A program made the translations under genes and the position numbers. Below, one piece after another: positions 44,276 through 56,826 of a stretch of 64,000 nt of DNA. The DNA is from Dastarcus helophoroides (taxonomy: Eukaryota; Arthropoda; Insecta; Coleoptera; Bothrideridae), in NCBI GenBank assembly GCA_028583605.1, contig CM053326.1, positions 32,952,431 to 33,016,430 of the forward strand. The letters are read 5' to 3'. Numbering within the stretch: the first letter of the stretch is position 1; every line of letters begins with the position of its first letter. The notes under the pieces are model-generated. The model ran no database searches. It was not told where the DNA came from and worked only from the letters and a program-made list of their open reading frames with translations.

Positions 44276-45096
44276 TCATATTTTAAACCCCTTTAAGTGT
44301 CATTTTGGCGACTTGACGTCTTACACAGAACCAATATCAACTCTGTGTTGGTGTGGGTACAACGTTGCCAGATTTAAATATTTTCGGGAACATAAATATG
44401 GCAGAAAGCGGTAAAAATTCTCATTTAACTTCTAAATATTGTTTTTTTTTTTCGAAAGTGCAACTTTTTCTCAAGTCCAAGTTTAGACTTACAATTTTTA
44501 CTGTTTTTTTTTCTAGAATTTAGACTTTGGCTCAAAATTTTCTTTTAAGTTTATCTCGAGATTTTTACTAAGAGCTCTAAAATTTTAATTTTAAATTTAA
44601 AATGTTGAAAAAAATTTTATAAATTTCGAAATTTCTTCTCAAAATTTTAATTAGTTTCTCAAACTTTCCATTGAGAACTTAAAATTTAGTACTATTTCCT
44701 CAAATTTTAAATTTAGAGTTTTTCTCCTCGTAATTTTGACTTGAGTCTTAACATTTTTTTGCAAATTTTTAAGCCTACGCTTTTTCTAATTTAAAAAATA
44801 AATAATTTTTTCAAAATTCTTCTGGAAACTTCAAATTTTTAGAATTTGAACTTTTTGAAAAATTTGCCCCTTTCAGAAATTTTTTGGTTCTTCTGAAGAA
44901 TTTAATTTTCCAAATTACAAATTTTTTAATTTTCAACAAATTCTACAAAAAGAGGACGCAACTAAATTTCGATTTTAAAGCTGCCTAAATTCAAAACAAT
45001 CAAAAAAAATCGCATTTTCGGGGCTAACGTCGAAATTTTAAGAAAAAAATCAAATATAGTGTAAACAAAACCAGATAAAAATTGGAGGTCCAGCTT
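44276..45096. other. Low-complexity filler
   Basis: A short ordinary stretch to about 44400, then T-rich repeat to 44950 and A-rich after. No gene is visible. Confidence 0.5.
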
Positions 45097-45310
45097 GACA
45101 CAGTGAGGACTTCTGTCTACGGAGACTTTTTTCTATAGAACTTCCAAGTTATGGAACTTGTTACCGAAGAGAATTTTCCCCAAAAATTACAACCTATCCT
45201 TGTTTAAGAGGGCGGTTCATCGCCATCTATCCTTGTTTCCGCATCCTACTAGCAGTGCTTTGAAAGCATAATGGGGTTACCCTTTGCGAGTGGATTAAAC
45301 TTAATAATAG
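45097..45310 (+). pseudogene. LINE C-terminal tail, copy 2
   Basis: RTSVYGDFFYRTSKLWNLLP then RIFPKNYNLSLFKRAVHRHL and SLFPHPTSSALKA, stop; the 3' end is TGGATTAAACTTAATAATAG. Same orientation as copy 1 and about 1 kb from it, so the pair could be independent insertions or a 1-kb segmental duplication. Confidence 0.75.
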
Positions 45311-46167
45311 ACGTTTTCTAACATGTTACCGTTTCAAGTTTACTCTTAAAATGTCGACCTCAATTTCAAAATCTTGACTTTAAATTGGAAAATAAATGTT
45401 GTGTTTCTCTGGAAATTTTTACTGAAAATCTAAATTTCTAGGAAAAATTCAAAATAACAAGATTTTATCGAAAATTTTGAAAAAAAGTCAAATCCTTGAA
45501 GTTTGGGAAGTTTGAAGTCGGGATCGTAAAAAAATCATTATAACTTGGAATGTCGACAAGAAAATTGGCATATTGAAATTAAAGTGAAATCTGAAGGAAT
45601 ACATTCAGGAAAATTCGAAATTTTTATTAATAACTTCAAAAAAATAGAGGTATTATCTTATAAAAGGAAAAATTCAAAAATTAAGAAAAAGAACAAATTT
45701 GGAGTCTTCTGAAGAAAAAGTTGGAATTTTGAGAAAAATTCAAATATGCAAAGAAAATGGTTAGGAAACTCTGCTTCAATGAAAAAGACTCCATTGTTTT
45801 AGTCCAAATTTACAATAGAACATAAAATGTTATCTTAAACTCGAAATTGTTGACAAGGAAAAAAAATATTTCGAGAGAAAAGTCAAAATTTCAAAAAAGA
45901 ATCGAAAATTAAAAACAATATTCAAATTATATACCTTAAAATTTAATTTGGCTTGAAATTTTGAAAATAAAATTAGCATTTTCCTAGAAAATGTGGAAAT
46001 TGTAAGTTTCTAATCCAACTTTCAAAAAAAAATGTTACTTAAAGTAAACTCGTAATTTTCAGTTGAAAGTTGCATGAATTTGTGTAAAATTTGAAAAAAT
46101 AAATCGAAATTTCTAAAGAAAAATCCCAAACTTTAGGATAAAGTAAACAACATTCAAATTTAACGAA
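45311..46167. other. A-rich low-complexity filler
   Basis: Repeats of GAAAATTCAAA / GAGAAAAAGTCAAA themes. No gene is visible. Confidence 0.5.
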
Positions 46168-46272
46168 CCGAAATAAACCGTTATTTTTTCCGGTTCTGTT
46201 CCGGTTTTCGTTCTGACAAAAATAACTGTTTTTTTTCTTCGGTTTACGGTTCAGTTCCGGTTCGAAGCCCTG
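46168..46272. mobile_element. Single end of a hAT-like element
   Basis: On the minus strand the block begins CAGGGCTTCGAACCGGAACT and repeats AACCG-type motifs, the appearance of a hAT terminus. A matching opposite end was not found, so this is a fragment or a decayed element. Confidence 0.5.
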
Positions 46273-47100
46273 GTCAAAACCTCGAGAAAAAGACGAAATT
46301 ATGAGAAAATGATGGAAGATTTGTGAAAAAGGTCTGAATTTTGAGAAAAAGCGTTTAATCTTTGTGAAAATTTAAAATTTCGCAGAAAAAGCCAATTTTC
46401 ATAGAAATTTAGGAAAAAAGGCAAATTTTAAAGAAAAAATCGTAATTTGAAGAAAACAATCGAAATATCTTGGGCGAATACTTATTTTCTCTCGATTGTT
46501 CGAGTCAGAGGGAGGCGTTCTACCTTGCCTCAATGTGGTGTCAGAAAATGTCCAATATACACGTCAAAATTTTGACAAACAAGTTGAAATTTCCAGAAAT
46601 TTAGATTAAAAAATGAGTTTAAATTAATAAATAAAATATTTTCTTAATTTTTGTCCTTTTATAGAAATTCTAAATTTTCAAATAATATACTCTTTTATCA
46701 GAAGATCGAGCAGGCTTGGAGAAAAAGGCCAATTTTAATAAACAAGCTGAAATTTGCAGTATTCAAAAAAGTTGAATTTTCATAAAAAATCAGTTTTCGA
46801 GACATGGGGAAATTTCAGAAAAAAACGTTTGATAAAAGAAGTAGAAATTTATGAATAACTGCGAAATTTCAGAAGAAAAAGACAAATATTGTAAAAAAAA
46901 TACCAAATTTGAGAAAAAAGTCTAAATTTCGAAAAACCGTTTTCAAGGAAGTGATGAATTTTAAAGAAGAAAAGAAAATTTTTGGAAAAAGTTCCCTAGT
47001 TAAAATACATATAAATTTTCGATTTACTGCTGGGGGCAAGTGCCCCACCCTGCCCTATTCTAGCTACGCCTATGCTAAGGTTAGTGTAAAGAATATAGTG
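46273..47100 (+). repeat. Inverted relative of the interior of the 11316-14517 element
   Basis: GAGTCAGAGGGAGGCGTTCT (46502), TTTGACAAACAAGTTGAAAT (46570) and GCCCTATTCTAGCTACGCC (about 47051) correspond on the opposite strand to 12230-12290, 12165-12200 and 11680-11735. So about 620 bp of a common repeat family appear in opposite orientations 34 kb apart. Confidence 0.65.
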
Positions 47101-49430
47101 GCGGCTCGTAGTAATTTTTTTATGGAAAATTTCGACTCTTAATAATTTCGACTGGTTTTTATTTAAATGTCAACTATTTTTCAAAATTTCGACTTTTTTT
47201 GCAATGTTTTGATTATTTTTAATTTATTTCGCTATTTCTTAATTTTCGAAATTCTTTCAAAATTTCGATTTTTTTGAAAATTTTGAAATTTTATGAGATG
47301 TTTGAAATGTTTTCAAAATTTTAATTTTTTTGACCTACAATTTTAACTTTAAAAAAAAATGTTCCTCTTTCATTCAAAATTTTAACTACCAAAAATTTAA
47401 ACTTTTTCCAAAATTTTAGCTTCTCAATATTTCGACTTTTGAAAACCTCGATAATTTTCACTTGTTTTCAATATTCCGGATTCGAAAATTTTTTGATTTT
47501 TATTGAAAAGTTGAGTGCAAATTTTCCAACTACTCAAAATTTAAACTTATTTAAAATTTTAAATTATTTCGTAAATTCGATAAAAATTTTGATATTTTTT
47601 TTAAATCCGACTATAAAATTCGACCTTTTCTTTTTGAAAATGTCTTCTTTTCCAAAATGTTGACTTCTTTTGGATATTTGAAAGATTTTGAACATGTTTG
47701 CCTTGTCAACAAAATTCGACTTTCTTTACTGAAAATTTTAACCTTTTCTTAAATCTGCACTTTTATGAAATTTTTTACTTTTTATTTTATTTCCCACTTT
47801 GTTGAAAATTGCGGCCTTTTTCAAATGTTCGAGTTTTTCAAAAATTTAGTCATTTTCCAAATTTTAAAGTTTTTGGAAAACCTAAAAATTTTTACAATTT
47901 TTTTAATTTCAACTATTTTCAAATGTTTGACATTTTTTGCAAACTGTCGATCCTTTATTTGAAAATTGTGATTTGTTTTAAGTCAGACATTTCTTAAAAC
48001 TTTTTATTGAAATTTTCGGACTAATATTTCGTAAAATTTCGACTCCATTTCAAAACTTCGACCTTTTTTCAAAATTTCGACTCTTTGAAAACTTGACTTT
48101 TTTTTGAAAGTTTGAAATTTTTTTAAAATTTTATTTATATATTTTTTGAAACATTTCCAATTAAATCTTCGACTTAAAAGTAAAGACTCTTTTTAAACTT
48201 GAACTATTGAAAATTTCGACTTTTTTCAAAATTTTACCCCTTCAAAATTACAACTTTTTTGATAATTACGAATTTTTCGATAATTTCGAGATTTTCTCCA
48301 ATATTCAAAAAATTCAGCTTCTTTGAAAATTTAATTAAAATCCTAATAAACTTAAAAAATTCAACATTTCTAGAAAAATTGGAAATTCCGATTCAGAATT
48401 TTCTTTGGTCCAACAGTTGCAAAAAAGATTGGAATTTACAAGGTTCATTTTTTCTTGAGATTTCAATATTTTTCCCAAAGTTTTCTTATTTTTATGCAGA
48501 TTTAAAGTTTATTTTCCCTAAACTTATACTTAATAATTTTCAGATTCTTATCAAAATTACAAAATAAAATGAACTTTAAAATATTAAAATTTCGTTAGCA
48601 AACTTTTTTCCAAAACAAATTAGAGAGAAATTAAAATTTCTACAAGAAAAAATATGTTAAAGACAAAATCTCCAGGAAAAGTCGAAATTTTAAAAAAATT
48701 CTTTGTATAAAATGTTTAGAGAAAAACACAAATTACATGGGGAAAAAAAGCAACATTTCTGAGAGAATAAATCGAAATTTGAAAAAAAAATTGAAATATC
48801 TTTTCAAAAAAGTCGAAATTTTTTGTTTTTCCCAAAATCTTGAAATTTTTTATAGAGCTTTCCGGGTTTTTTTCAAACATTTTTTGTTAAAACTACAAAA
48901 TAAAATGAACTTTAAATTGTCATAGTGTCGTGAAAATACTTGACATTTTTAAAGCAAATTAGAAGAACACAAAGAAAAATCTGGAGAAGTTGGAATTACT
49001 AGAAGAAATTTTAAGAACAACACTTTCAGGAAAAATGGAAATTTCGAGAAAATTTAGGAAAAAATGGAAACTCAGCCTGAAAACATCAAAATTTCCTAAA
49101 AAAAATCCAAAAAAATACAGAGAGGATGAGTTGGATTTAGATTTTTCTTGAAATTGTAATTATTTTCTCAAAATGTTGACATTTTCAAAGAAGTTTTTTT
49201 TAACATTTTAATTCCTGCTCGACATATTGATTTCTTCCACAAAACCTTTACAAAAATTAGTTTTTGAAAATGTGATTTTGATCAAAATTAAAAATAAAAT
49301 AGGATTTTAAATTTCGTAACTTCGTGAAAGAAACCTGAAATTTCTATAAAAAGAATTAAAGAAAATTTAAAATTTCTACAAACAATTGTGTTATGAAAAG
49401 TGTTTAGAAAATTTTGAGAAAAAAACTCGT
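47101..49430. other. Low-complexity filler with strand switches
   Basis: T-rich to about 48560 (TTTTTCAAAATTTCGAC), A-rich at 48570-49110, mixed after. The many short frames reflect composition; none is a gene. Confidence 0.55.
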
Positions 49431-49990
49431 AAGCGAACTTGGGGGTGCTGCAGTTCCACAGTATCTATATCATCAACCCACAGCTACGGAAGATAAAAAT
49501 ACGAAAGTTGAACAGGAGGTTTCTTTTATGGTGTAGGTGACAATAAAAAAGGCTTTTTGAAAATTCGTCCTTTAAAGGGGTAAAATGTAATTTTAAAGTC
49601 AGAGTTAAAAATGAGTATTGCAAGCTCAAATTTTGTGTAAAGCATTTTTAAAAGAAATAATTGAATACGTATTTGGCTTGATTTTAACAATGCAACCCCA
49701 TACGAAGGCAAAAGGAAGAAAAGACTGAAAAAAAAACGCTTTATGGTATAACCCATCATTTTGTGTACAAAATAGATAAAATAAATAAGCACGTACCTGG
49801 CCCATTTTAATAAACCAACACCTATGGAAGAAGAGGAGTATCGAAGTCTGTAGAATTAGAAAAAACATTGTATATTCGGAAATATTAAAATAAATTACCT
49901 TTAATAAAAATACACAGAATAATTTTTATGACATTTTAATTGTAGTCTAGGCATTCTTCGCCTGAGCGATTGTGGGGCGAGTAGCTAGTA
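49431..49990 (+). mobile_element. Possible Helitron 3' end
   Basis: AGGCATTCTTCGCCT can form a hairpin near 49951-49965, and GGGGCGAGTAGCTAGTA ends at 49990. A CTAG-type end after a short hairpin fits Helitron 3' termini. The 5' boundary is not established. Confidence 0.4.
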
Positions 49991-52900
49991 TCTAATAATA
50001 TTTGTTCCACTTTCGTGGAATTTTTAATATTTATTGGTATATTTATTGTTAATATATTTTATAAATTATGAAATTTAAATTATTATGCTCCATAGGTATA
50101 AATGCTGGCCACACGCACTTCAAAGATGTAAGCCTTGACAATACAGTAAGTAAATATCATAATACCACAGCATCCAAGCTTTATAGGGGTTGGAATAAAT
50201 TTGGGGTCAAGTCCTTTACCTTATGACCCAAACATATAAGGGACCACCCATCGCTAGCATAAATAATAAATTTAGATTCGGAGCTAAATAGAAACTGTCT
50301 ATAATCATCCAATACCCAATGGAGATGACTCATGGCGAGCAATATCATTCTAACTTCGCGCCATCAAGTGGTGGTATACACCTGATATCTTTTCCCTTCC
50401 TTTTAAGAAAGCTCATACTCTATAAAATGATGAGGATGCATCATAATGGAGAATTTGATTCCTGATTTTGTCGAAGCACTTATCTAAATTCGTCTACCAT
50501 TGGTTTCGTCGTATTCAGAGGTGGATATCCTCATTTTAAATCATCACATGTACACAAAAACAAAAGTCTTTGACACATATGAACAATTTGTTCGGAAATG
50601 TTAAATTGTTCACTAATCGCTATCAATGTTTTGGGAATCACTCAAGCTAATATGTCCCAGTAGATTTAAACGGATACTGGAGACAGCATATTAAAGAAGA
50701 AGCAATATGAGGCACTCTCCAATATATTTGACGAGTTTTACGAAGAGTAACCATAAATTAAAATTATGCAGACTTCTACGACCAAGGTCAGAGTTTCCTG
50801 GATTGGGCCGTATCAGGAAATGCTGATGTTCGACCATTCTCACCATCGTAGCGTCTCAAAACGTAAACCAAAATGAAAACAGAACAATAAGTAACGATCG
50901 ACATACTGAGCTACAGGCCCTCTACTATTTTGAGTTTTTCCGGAAGTAGTCTCATCCTGTTCAGCGCAACAGAGAACACTTTTAAAATAGTCCCAAAGCT
51001 CTTCATAAGGTAGGAAAGCGCAAACTGTACAAATTGATCGTACTTCTGCATTCAATAACTAATAGTAGCTGTAATTTTAGTTCACTACATTAAGATGTTT
51101 ATAACTTATTCTAATTGATACATTTTAATCTTATGCAATAAAGGAGCTTAAAAAAGGTAATCCAAATAGTAAGTTAGAAATTTACAATCACATTTCGATA
51201 GTCTCGTCCAAATAAATGCACAAAATGTAGCTTAGTTTTAAAAAATAATTCAAAAACTTCAGAATCCTCAACATATTTTTTTTGTTCCTGTTCAAGTTGT
51301 TAATCTTGTTCCCAATATTATCCTTAATATTTAACATTTTCCTTTGTTCTGTAAATAGTGGAAGCAAGAAACCACCCCCCAAAAAAAAATTACCTTAATG
51401 TCATCTACAGATAATACGTCAGTAGGACGAAACAAACGACGAACTTTTCCTGCGAGTCATAAACCGGCGGTGCGTTTCGCCTCTGTTTACGTATATTTCG
51501 GAAATTTAGCGCGAAATAGTGGGCGTGTCCGAAGCAGATGAGGACTGCGAGGTGAACCAGGACGTTCAAGAATTGCAACTAAGTGTAGAGAGTTTGCCGG
51601 CCGCGAATATTACCAGGTCTGGCGCACGCCCTTTGTACACCCCACTGATAAACTCCAAATAATCAACCCTGACGGTATGATGAATCTGTTTGGTATTCTT
51701 TCCCATGACCCTGCTACCTCAACCTTTTCAAGATAAACCGATACGATTTGCATATTGTAATCTTTCGGTCAGATATTCTGGACGTATTTTAATAACAAAA
51801 AAAAAGTCCATTACGTGGGCAGCGTCCAAGAGAGATTTATGTTAGTGCTTTTATCAAAGAAACCCGTTAAAAAATCGATGTTAATATATTAGTTGCATTT
51901 CCGCACTTTTCTGTGCTCTATGCTCTAGTTTTTTAAGTAGAGCCACCAAATCTATTGCAAATTAAGGCAAATACCACTCACTATCACGAAATTTCAAAAT
52001 CTATTAAACTTACAAAGCTGAAATTTCCGTATACAACGTAGGCATTCGTTAAGAAATTCAACCCCTCAGGGGGTTAAAATGTGTATTAAATGTTACACGT
52101 AATGAATCAAGTCTCAGGATTCGGTGTTAAATTATAATAAGTTCTAGAAAATATTTGAAATGTCTAAAAACAATTCCAAATAAGTATTTAGTGTTTCCTG
52201 AAAATTTAAATTTTTTTATTTTATTTTTGATTTCAAGTTTTACCCGAAAAGTTTATGTTTGAAGTCAAAATTTTAAGTCAAAATTAAACATTTCAAATGT
52301 TAGTATCAGATATTGAAACTAAGGCAGAAGCTCTAGAAAACACATGAAGTTTTTTCTAAAAATTTCAAATTCAAATTTGAAATATAACATTTCAAAAGAT
52401 TCTTTTCTTTTATAGCGATTTTATCGAAATATTTCATCCTAATATTTCGACTTTTTTACATATACAATTTGAAGTCGAAATTTAAATAAAAAATTAAAAA
52501 GTTGAAACAAAAATTCCAAATTAAAAAAAAATAAAACTTCACAAGAAATTATCCACGTCTTCTTTGTGTAGGATGCTTAATTCCATTCATATTGATCAAC
52601 ATTTTCTGCGCCAGTTGCATCTTTGACAAAAAATAAAAAGAAAAAAAGATGAAAAAATTATAGAGAGTATACTATAAATAATTTTCATTTTCTGACGACT
52701 CGTAGAGGGTGAACTGCCTGAAATAGGAAATTTTATTGCTGTTTATATTTATCGTTAACTTTTGGGATAGTTTGGAAGGCTTTTTCGGTGACTATTAAAG
52801 TCACAAACAACGATTAACAAATTAAGATCCAACGCAACCGTTGAACAGAGCAATATTTAAAAGATTGCCAATCCATTTCGAAAAAGGTAACTGAAAATCT

Positions 52901-53263
52901 GGATTTGAGAACAAATTAACTGGCGAAGAAAATGCCAATCAATATGAACGATATTCACAAGAAATACACTATTTATTTACAAAATAAAATATTGAATATT
53001 TTATTGAAATTTTTACTTTTTGAGCAATTATTTTAAAATTATCATTTTTTAAATTATTTTTAAAAAAAGTTGATACCAAAATGGTACCTGAAAATTTTAG
53101 TTTAAAATTGAAATCCTAAGTAAAAGCTGAAAATTTAAAATTAAAAATTCAGGTAATGAGAATAAGGCAAAAATTTCAGAAGTAAACGAAATTAACAAAA
53201 TAATTCTTAATTTTTCTCGAAATTTCAGGTTTTTTCTCGGAATAACATTTGAAATCAATAATA
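49991..53263. other. Intergenic sequence
   Basis: No gene is supported. 50050-51060 is of more ordinary complexity and could hold a decayed element; fragments on the minus strand are full of stops. 51400-51720 is notably GC-rich for this window (GCGCGAAATAGTGGGCGTG, GTTTGCCGGCCGCGAATATT) and might be an exon or promoter of an adjacent gene. 52130-52530 and 53000-53260 are low-complexity filler. Confidence 0.45.
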
Positions 53264-53271
53264 TTATAGAC

Positions 53272-56200
53272 CAGAGGTTGGCAAACTGCGGCTCGCGAGC
53301 CGCATGCGGCTCTTTTAAAAGAAAATTGAGGCTTTTTAAATTCCCCTAAAAAAATTAAAAAATAAAAACTTAAGTGCACAGACACCCAGACACTCATTAA
53401 ACAAGTGACCTACAGAAGTCGAAATTTCCAAAAATACTTTTCTAGGAATTTTTACGTTTTACTTAAATTTTGATAAAAAGTTATGATTTCGAGAAGTATT
53501 TTTCGAAATTTTTGATTGATTTGTATTAACATTTTAAAAAAACATGTGAAATTTGAAATTTCTAGAAAAAAGACCAACTTGGGGAGTGGACATTTCTAAA
53601 AAATATTTTTCTCGTGATTTTTACTTTTTTATTTGTAAATTTTCTAAAACCTTGAGATTTCGTGAAAAAAAGGTGAGTTACTTTTTGAGAGGAAAAAAAT
53701 TCTAAATTTACAGAAACGGCAAATATCAGAGTTCGCAATAAAAGTTGAAATTTCCAGAAAAAGCCGAATTCTGAGAAAAAATAGATTTCGACAAAAAATT
53801 GAGACAAAGAGACTTCGAAAAAATTGAGAAAAAGGAACAAATTTCGAAAAAATTAAGAAAATGGAATTTATCAAAAGTTCTAAATAAAAGGTATAATTTT
53901 ACAAAAAAAAACGCAGAATTTCGACAATAGATTTAAACCTAGGACAAATTAAAAACCTGAAATTTTTAGACAATTTTGAATTTTTGAAATATAGTAAAAT
54001 TTCAAAAAGAGAAATTGTAAAAATTAACTGGAAGCTGAGAAAAAACTGTCGATCTCTAAAAGATGTCGAGGTTTTTCAGTGAAGAAGAAAAAAGTTTAAT
54101 TTTAGGAAAAATGTCATGGAAAAAGTTTAGAACAACTCGAAATTTCGATAAAAAATTGCAATTTCCCAGAGAAAGCTAAATTTTGAAAATAAATTTGCAA
54201 TTTCGAGAACAGAACGAATTAAATAAAACTTCAAATTTTCAGATAAATTCGAAGTTTTGAAAAAATTGGTAAAATAATTTCGAAAGAAAATTCCAAAAAA
54301 TTTCGAGAAGAGTTGAACTTTAAAAAAAGATCAAAATTTCCCAGAAAAAACCAAATTTTGAGAAAAAGGAAGAGATTTCGAAACCGGGAAAATAAAAAGA
54401 TTTAAAAAAAAATGAAGTTATCTAATTCGGAAAAAGGGAGAAATTTCGAAAATAACGAATTTATCGAAAGTTCTTAAAAAAGGCAAAATTTAAAAAAAAA
54501 CACCGAATTTTGGCAATAGATTGAAACTCGAAACAAATTTAAAAACCTGAAATAAACTGAAAGCTTAGAAAAAATTGTTGAAATTTAAAAAGTTAAAGTT
54601 TTTCAGAGAAGAAGAAAAAAGTCAAATTTTAGGAAAAATTTCAAGGAAAATGTCAAAATTTTAAGAAAAGCTCGAAATTTCGACAAAAAGTTTACAATTT
54701 TCCAGAGAAAGTTAAATTTTGAGAATAAATTTGAAATTTCGAGAACAAGACGATTTAAAAAAATCCAAATTTTCAGATAAATTCGAACTTTGAGAACATT
54801 TGTAAAATAATTACAAAGGAAAGTTTTAAGGAAATTTCGAGAAAAGTTTTTAACTTTAAAAAAACGTCAGAATTTCCCAGAAAAAGCCGAATTTTTAGAA
54901 AAAAAGGAACAGATATTTAAAAAAAAATGGGAAAAGTGATTTTAAAAAAATGAATTTGTTTAAAGTTCTCAAATAAGGGCAAAATTTTAGAAAAATAAAA
55001 GTCGAATTTCCACAACAGATTGGAAACCCAAAACAAATTTAAAAAACTTTTCAGGTAAAAGAAAAATTGTAAAAATAAACTGAAAGCTTAAAAAAGTGTC
55101 GGCCTTTAAAAAAGTCGAAAAGTTTCAGAGAAGTAGAAAAAAGTCAAATTTTGGGAAAAATTTCAAGGAAAAGTCAACATTTTAGAAAATTTCCAAAATT
55201 CGATAAAAATTTGCAATTTTCCAGAGCAAATTAAATTTTTGAGTATAAATTTGAAATTTCGAAAACAAGACGAATTAAAAAACCTCCAAATTTCGAGATA
55301 AATCGAATTTTGAGAAAATTGGGAAAATAATTTCGAAAGGAAAGTGAATGTTGATAAAACTTCCAATTTCGAGAAGTGTTAAACTTTAAAAAAATGTCAC
55401 AATTTTCCGGAGAAAGTCAAATTTTAAAATTTGACTTTCTTAAGAAAAAAATCAAATTTTGAGATTTGAAAATTTTGTTCGAAATAAGGGCTGATATTTC
55501 CGGAAAAATCTGAATTTTGAAAAAAAGAGATTTTGAAAAATATGAATTTAGTGAACAGATTCTCAAAAAAGAAAAATTTAAAAAAAAAGGTCGAAATTTG
55601 ACAATAAATTGAATCCCAGAACAAATTTAAAAACCCAAAATGTTTAGAAAAATTTGAATTTTGTGAAATTTTGTAAAATCTCGAAAAGAGTAATTGTAAA
55701 ATACTCAAACCTCAGAAAAAATTGTCGAACTTTAAAAAGTCGAAGTTTCTCAGAGAAGAAGAAAATAATTTGCCATTTTAAAGAGAATGTTAAATTTTGA
55801 GAATAAATTTGAAATTTCGAGAACCAGACGAATAGGAAAAACTTCAAGTTTTAAGAAAAATTCGAATTTTAAGAAAATTGGTAAAATAATTTCTAAATTA
55901 AAAGGTATGAGGATAAAACTTCCAGTTTCGAGAAAAGTGTTGAACTCTAAAAAAATATCAAAATTTCCCAGAGAAAGTCAAATTTTAAGAACGAAATCAA
56001 ATTCTTAGATAAAGTCACACATTATGAAAATGGGTGAATTTGGTCCATAATATCGCACCTTGCAGAAACATAATAAAATGTCAAATTTTCAGTGTTAAAA
56101 CTTGGAATTTCGAGAAACACCTAATTTTGCGGAACAGGTCGAAATTTCCAGAAAATAAATAAAAGTTTAAATATTCATTAAAAGTCAATATTTGGGAGTA

Positions 56201-56818
56201 ATGGTGAAATTTGGAAAAGCAACGTAATTTAAAAAGAATACAAATTTCGAGAAAAAAGTCGCAATTTAGAACAAAGTTAAAAAAAGATAATTTTGGAAAA
56301 AAGTCAAATTTAAGAATAGATCCAAATTTCGAAAAAAGAAAATTTGAGAAAAAGATCGAAGTTTTCAAAAACTATTTTATTTAACATCTCCAAATTTTTA
56401 CTTTTTTTATTACGAAATCGACAAAAAATGAATTTGAATTAAAAAAAGTAAACATTTTCACAGATTGTCAAGTTTTGAGTAGAGAGGAAAATTTAAGGAA
56501 AAAAGTCTAAATACATAGTTAAAAAAAAGACGAATACAGAGAAAGAGTTAAAAAAGTCGAATTTACGAGAAAAAGGCAAATTTTGAAATAAAGCTCCAAA
56601 TTATGAGAAATAAAAGGTTCTTTGGGCTGAATATGTTTTTTTTTTGACTACATGAGTCAGAGGAGCCTCTCTCTGCCCCATTTTTTTTCTGATTTATCTG
56701 ATTTAATTTTGAAATAAAATGTAAAATCAAAAATAAAAACTTGTGACTCTTTAAAATTGACGAAACCAATTTTTTCATTGCAGATGGCTCTTTTGGCTTA
56801 AAAGTTTGCCGACCCCTG
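53272..56818. mobile_element. hAT element, 3547 bp, perfect 8-bp target duplication, no transposase
   Basis: The left end CAGAGGTTGGCAAACTGCGG and the right end on the minus strand, CAGGGGTCGGCAAACTTTTA, are the inverted termini of a well-known hAT type, each followed by a GGCTCTTTT-like subterminal motif. TTATAGAC flanks both sides (53264-53271 and 56819-56826), the 8-bp duplication diagnostic of hAT. The interior, about 53400-56600, is A-rich low-complexity repeat with no transposase motif, so the element is non-autonomous. Confidence 0.93.
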
Positions 56819-56826
56819 TTATAGAC

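Noticed and set aside
47439..48925. Phe/Leu/Lys-rich frames in the low-complexity blocks (also 12731-13534, 53562-56368, 57292-57832)
   Set aside because: They translate T-rich or A-rich repeat, have no domains, and occur on whichever strand the polarity predicts.
50840..51055. A 71-codon minus-strand frame as a gene
   Set aside because: No domain, no splice partners, and the surrounding sequence is full of stops.
51400..51720. A host gene exon or CpG-type promoter
   Set aside because: It is GC-rich, but no frame, splice pair or recognisable motif supports a specific call.
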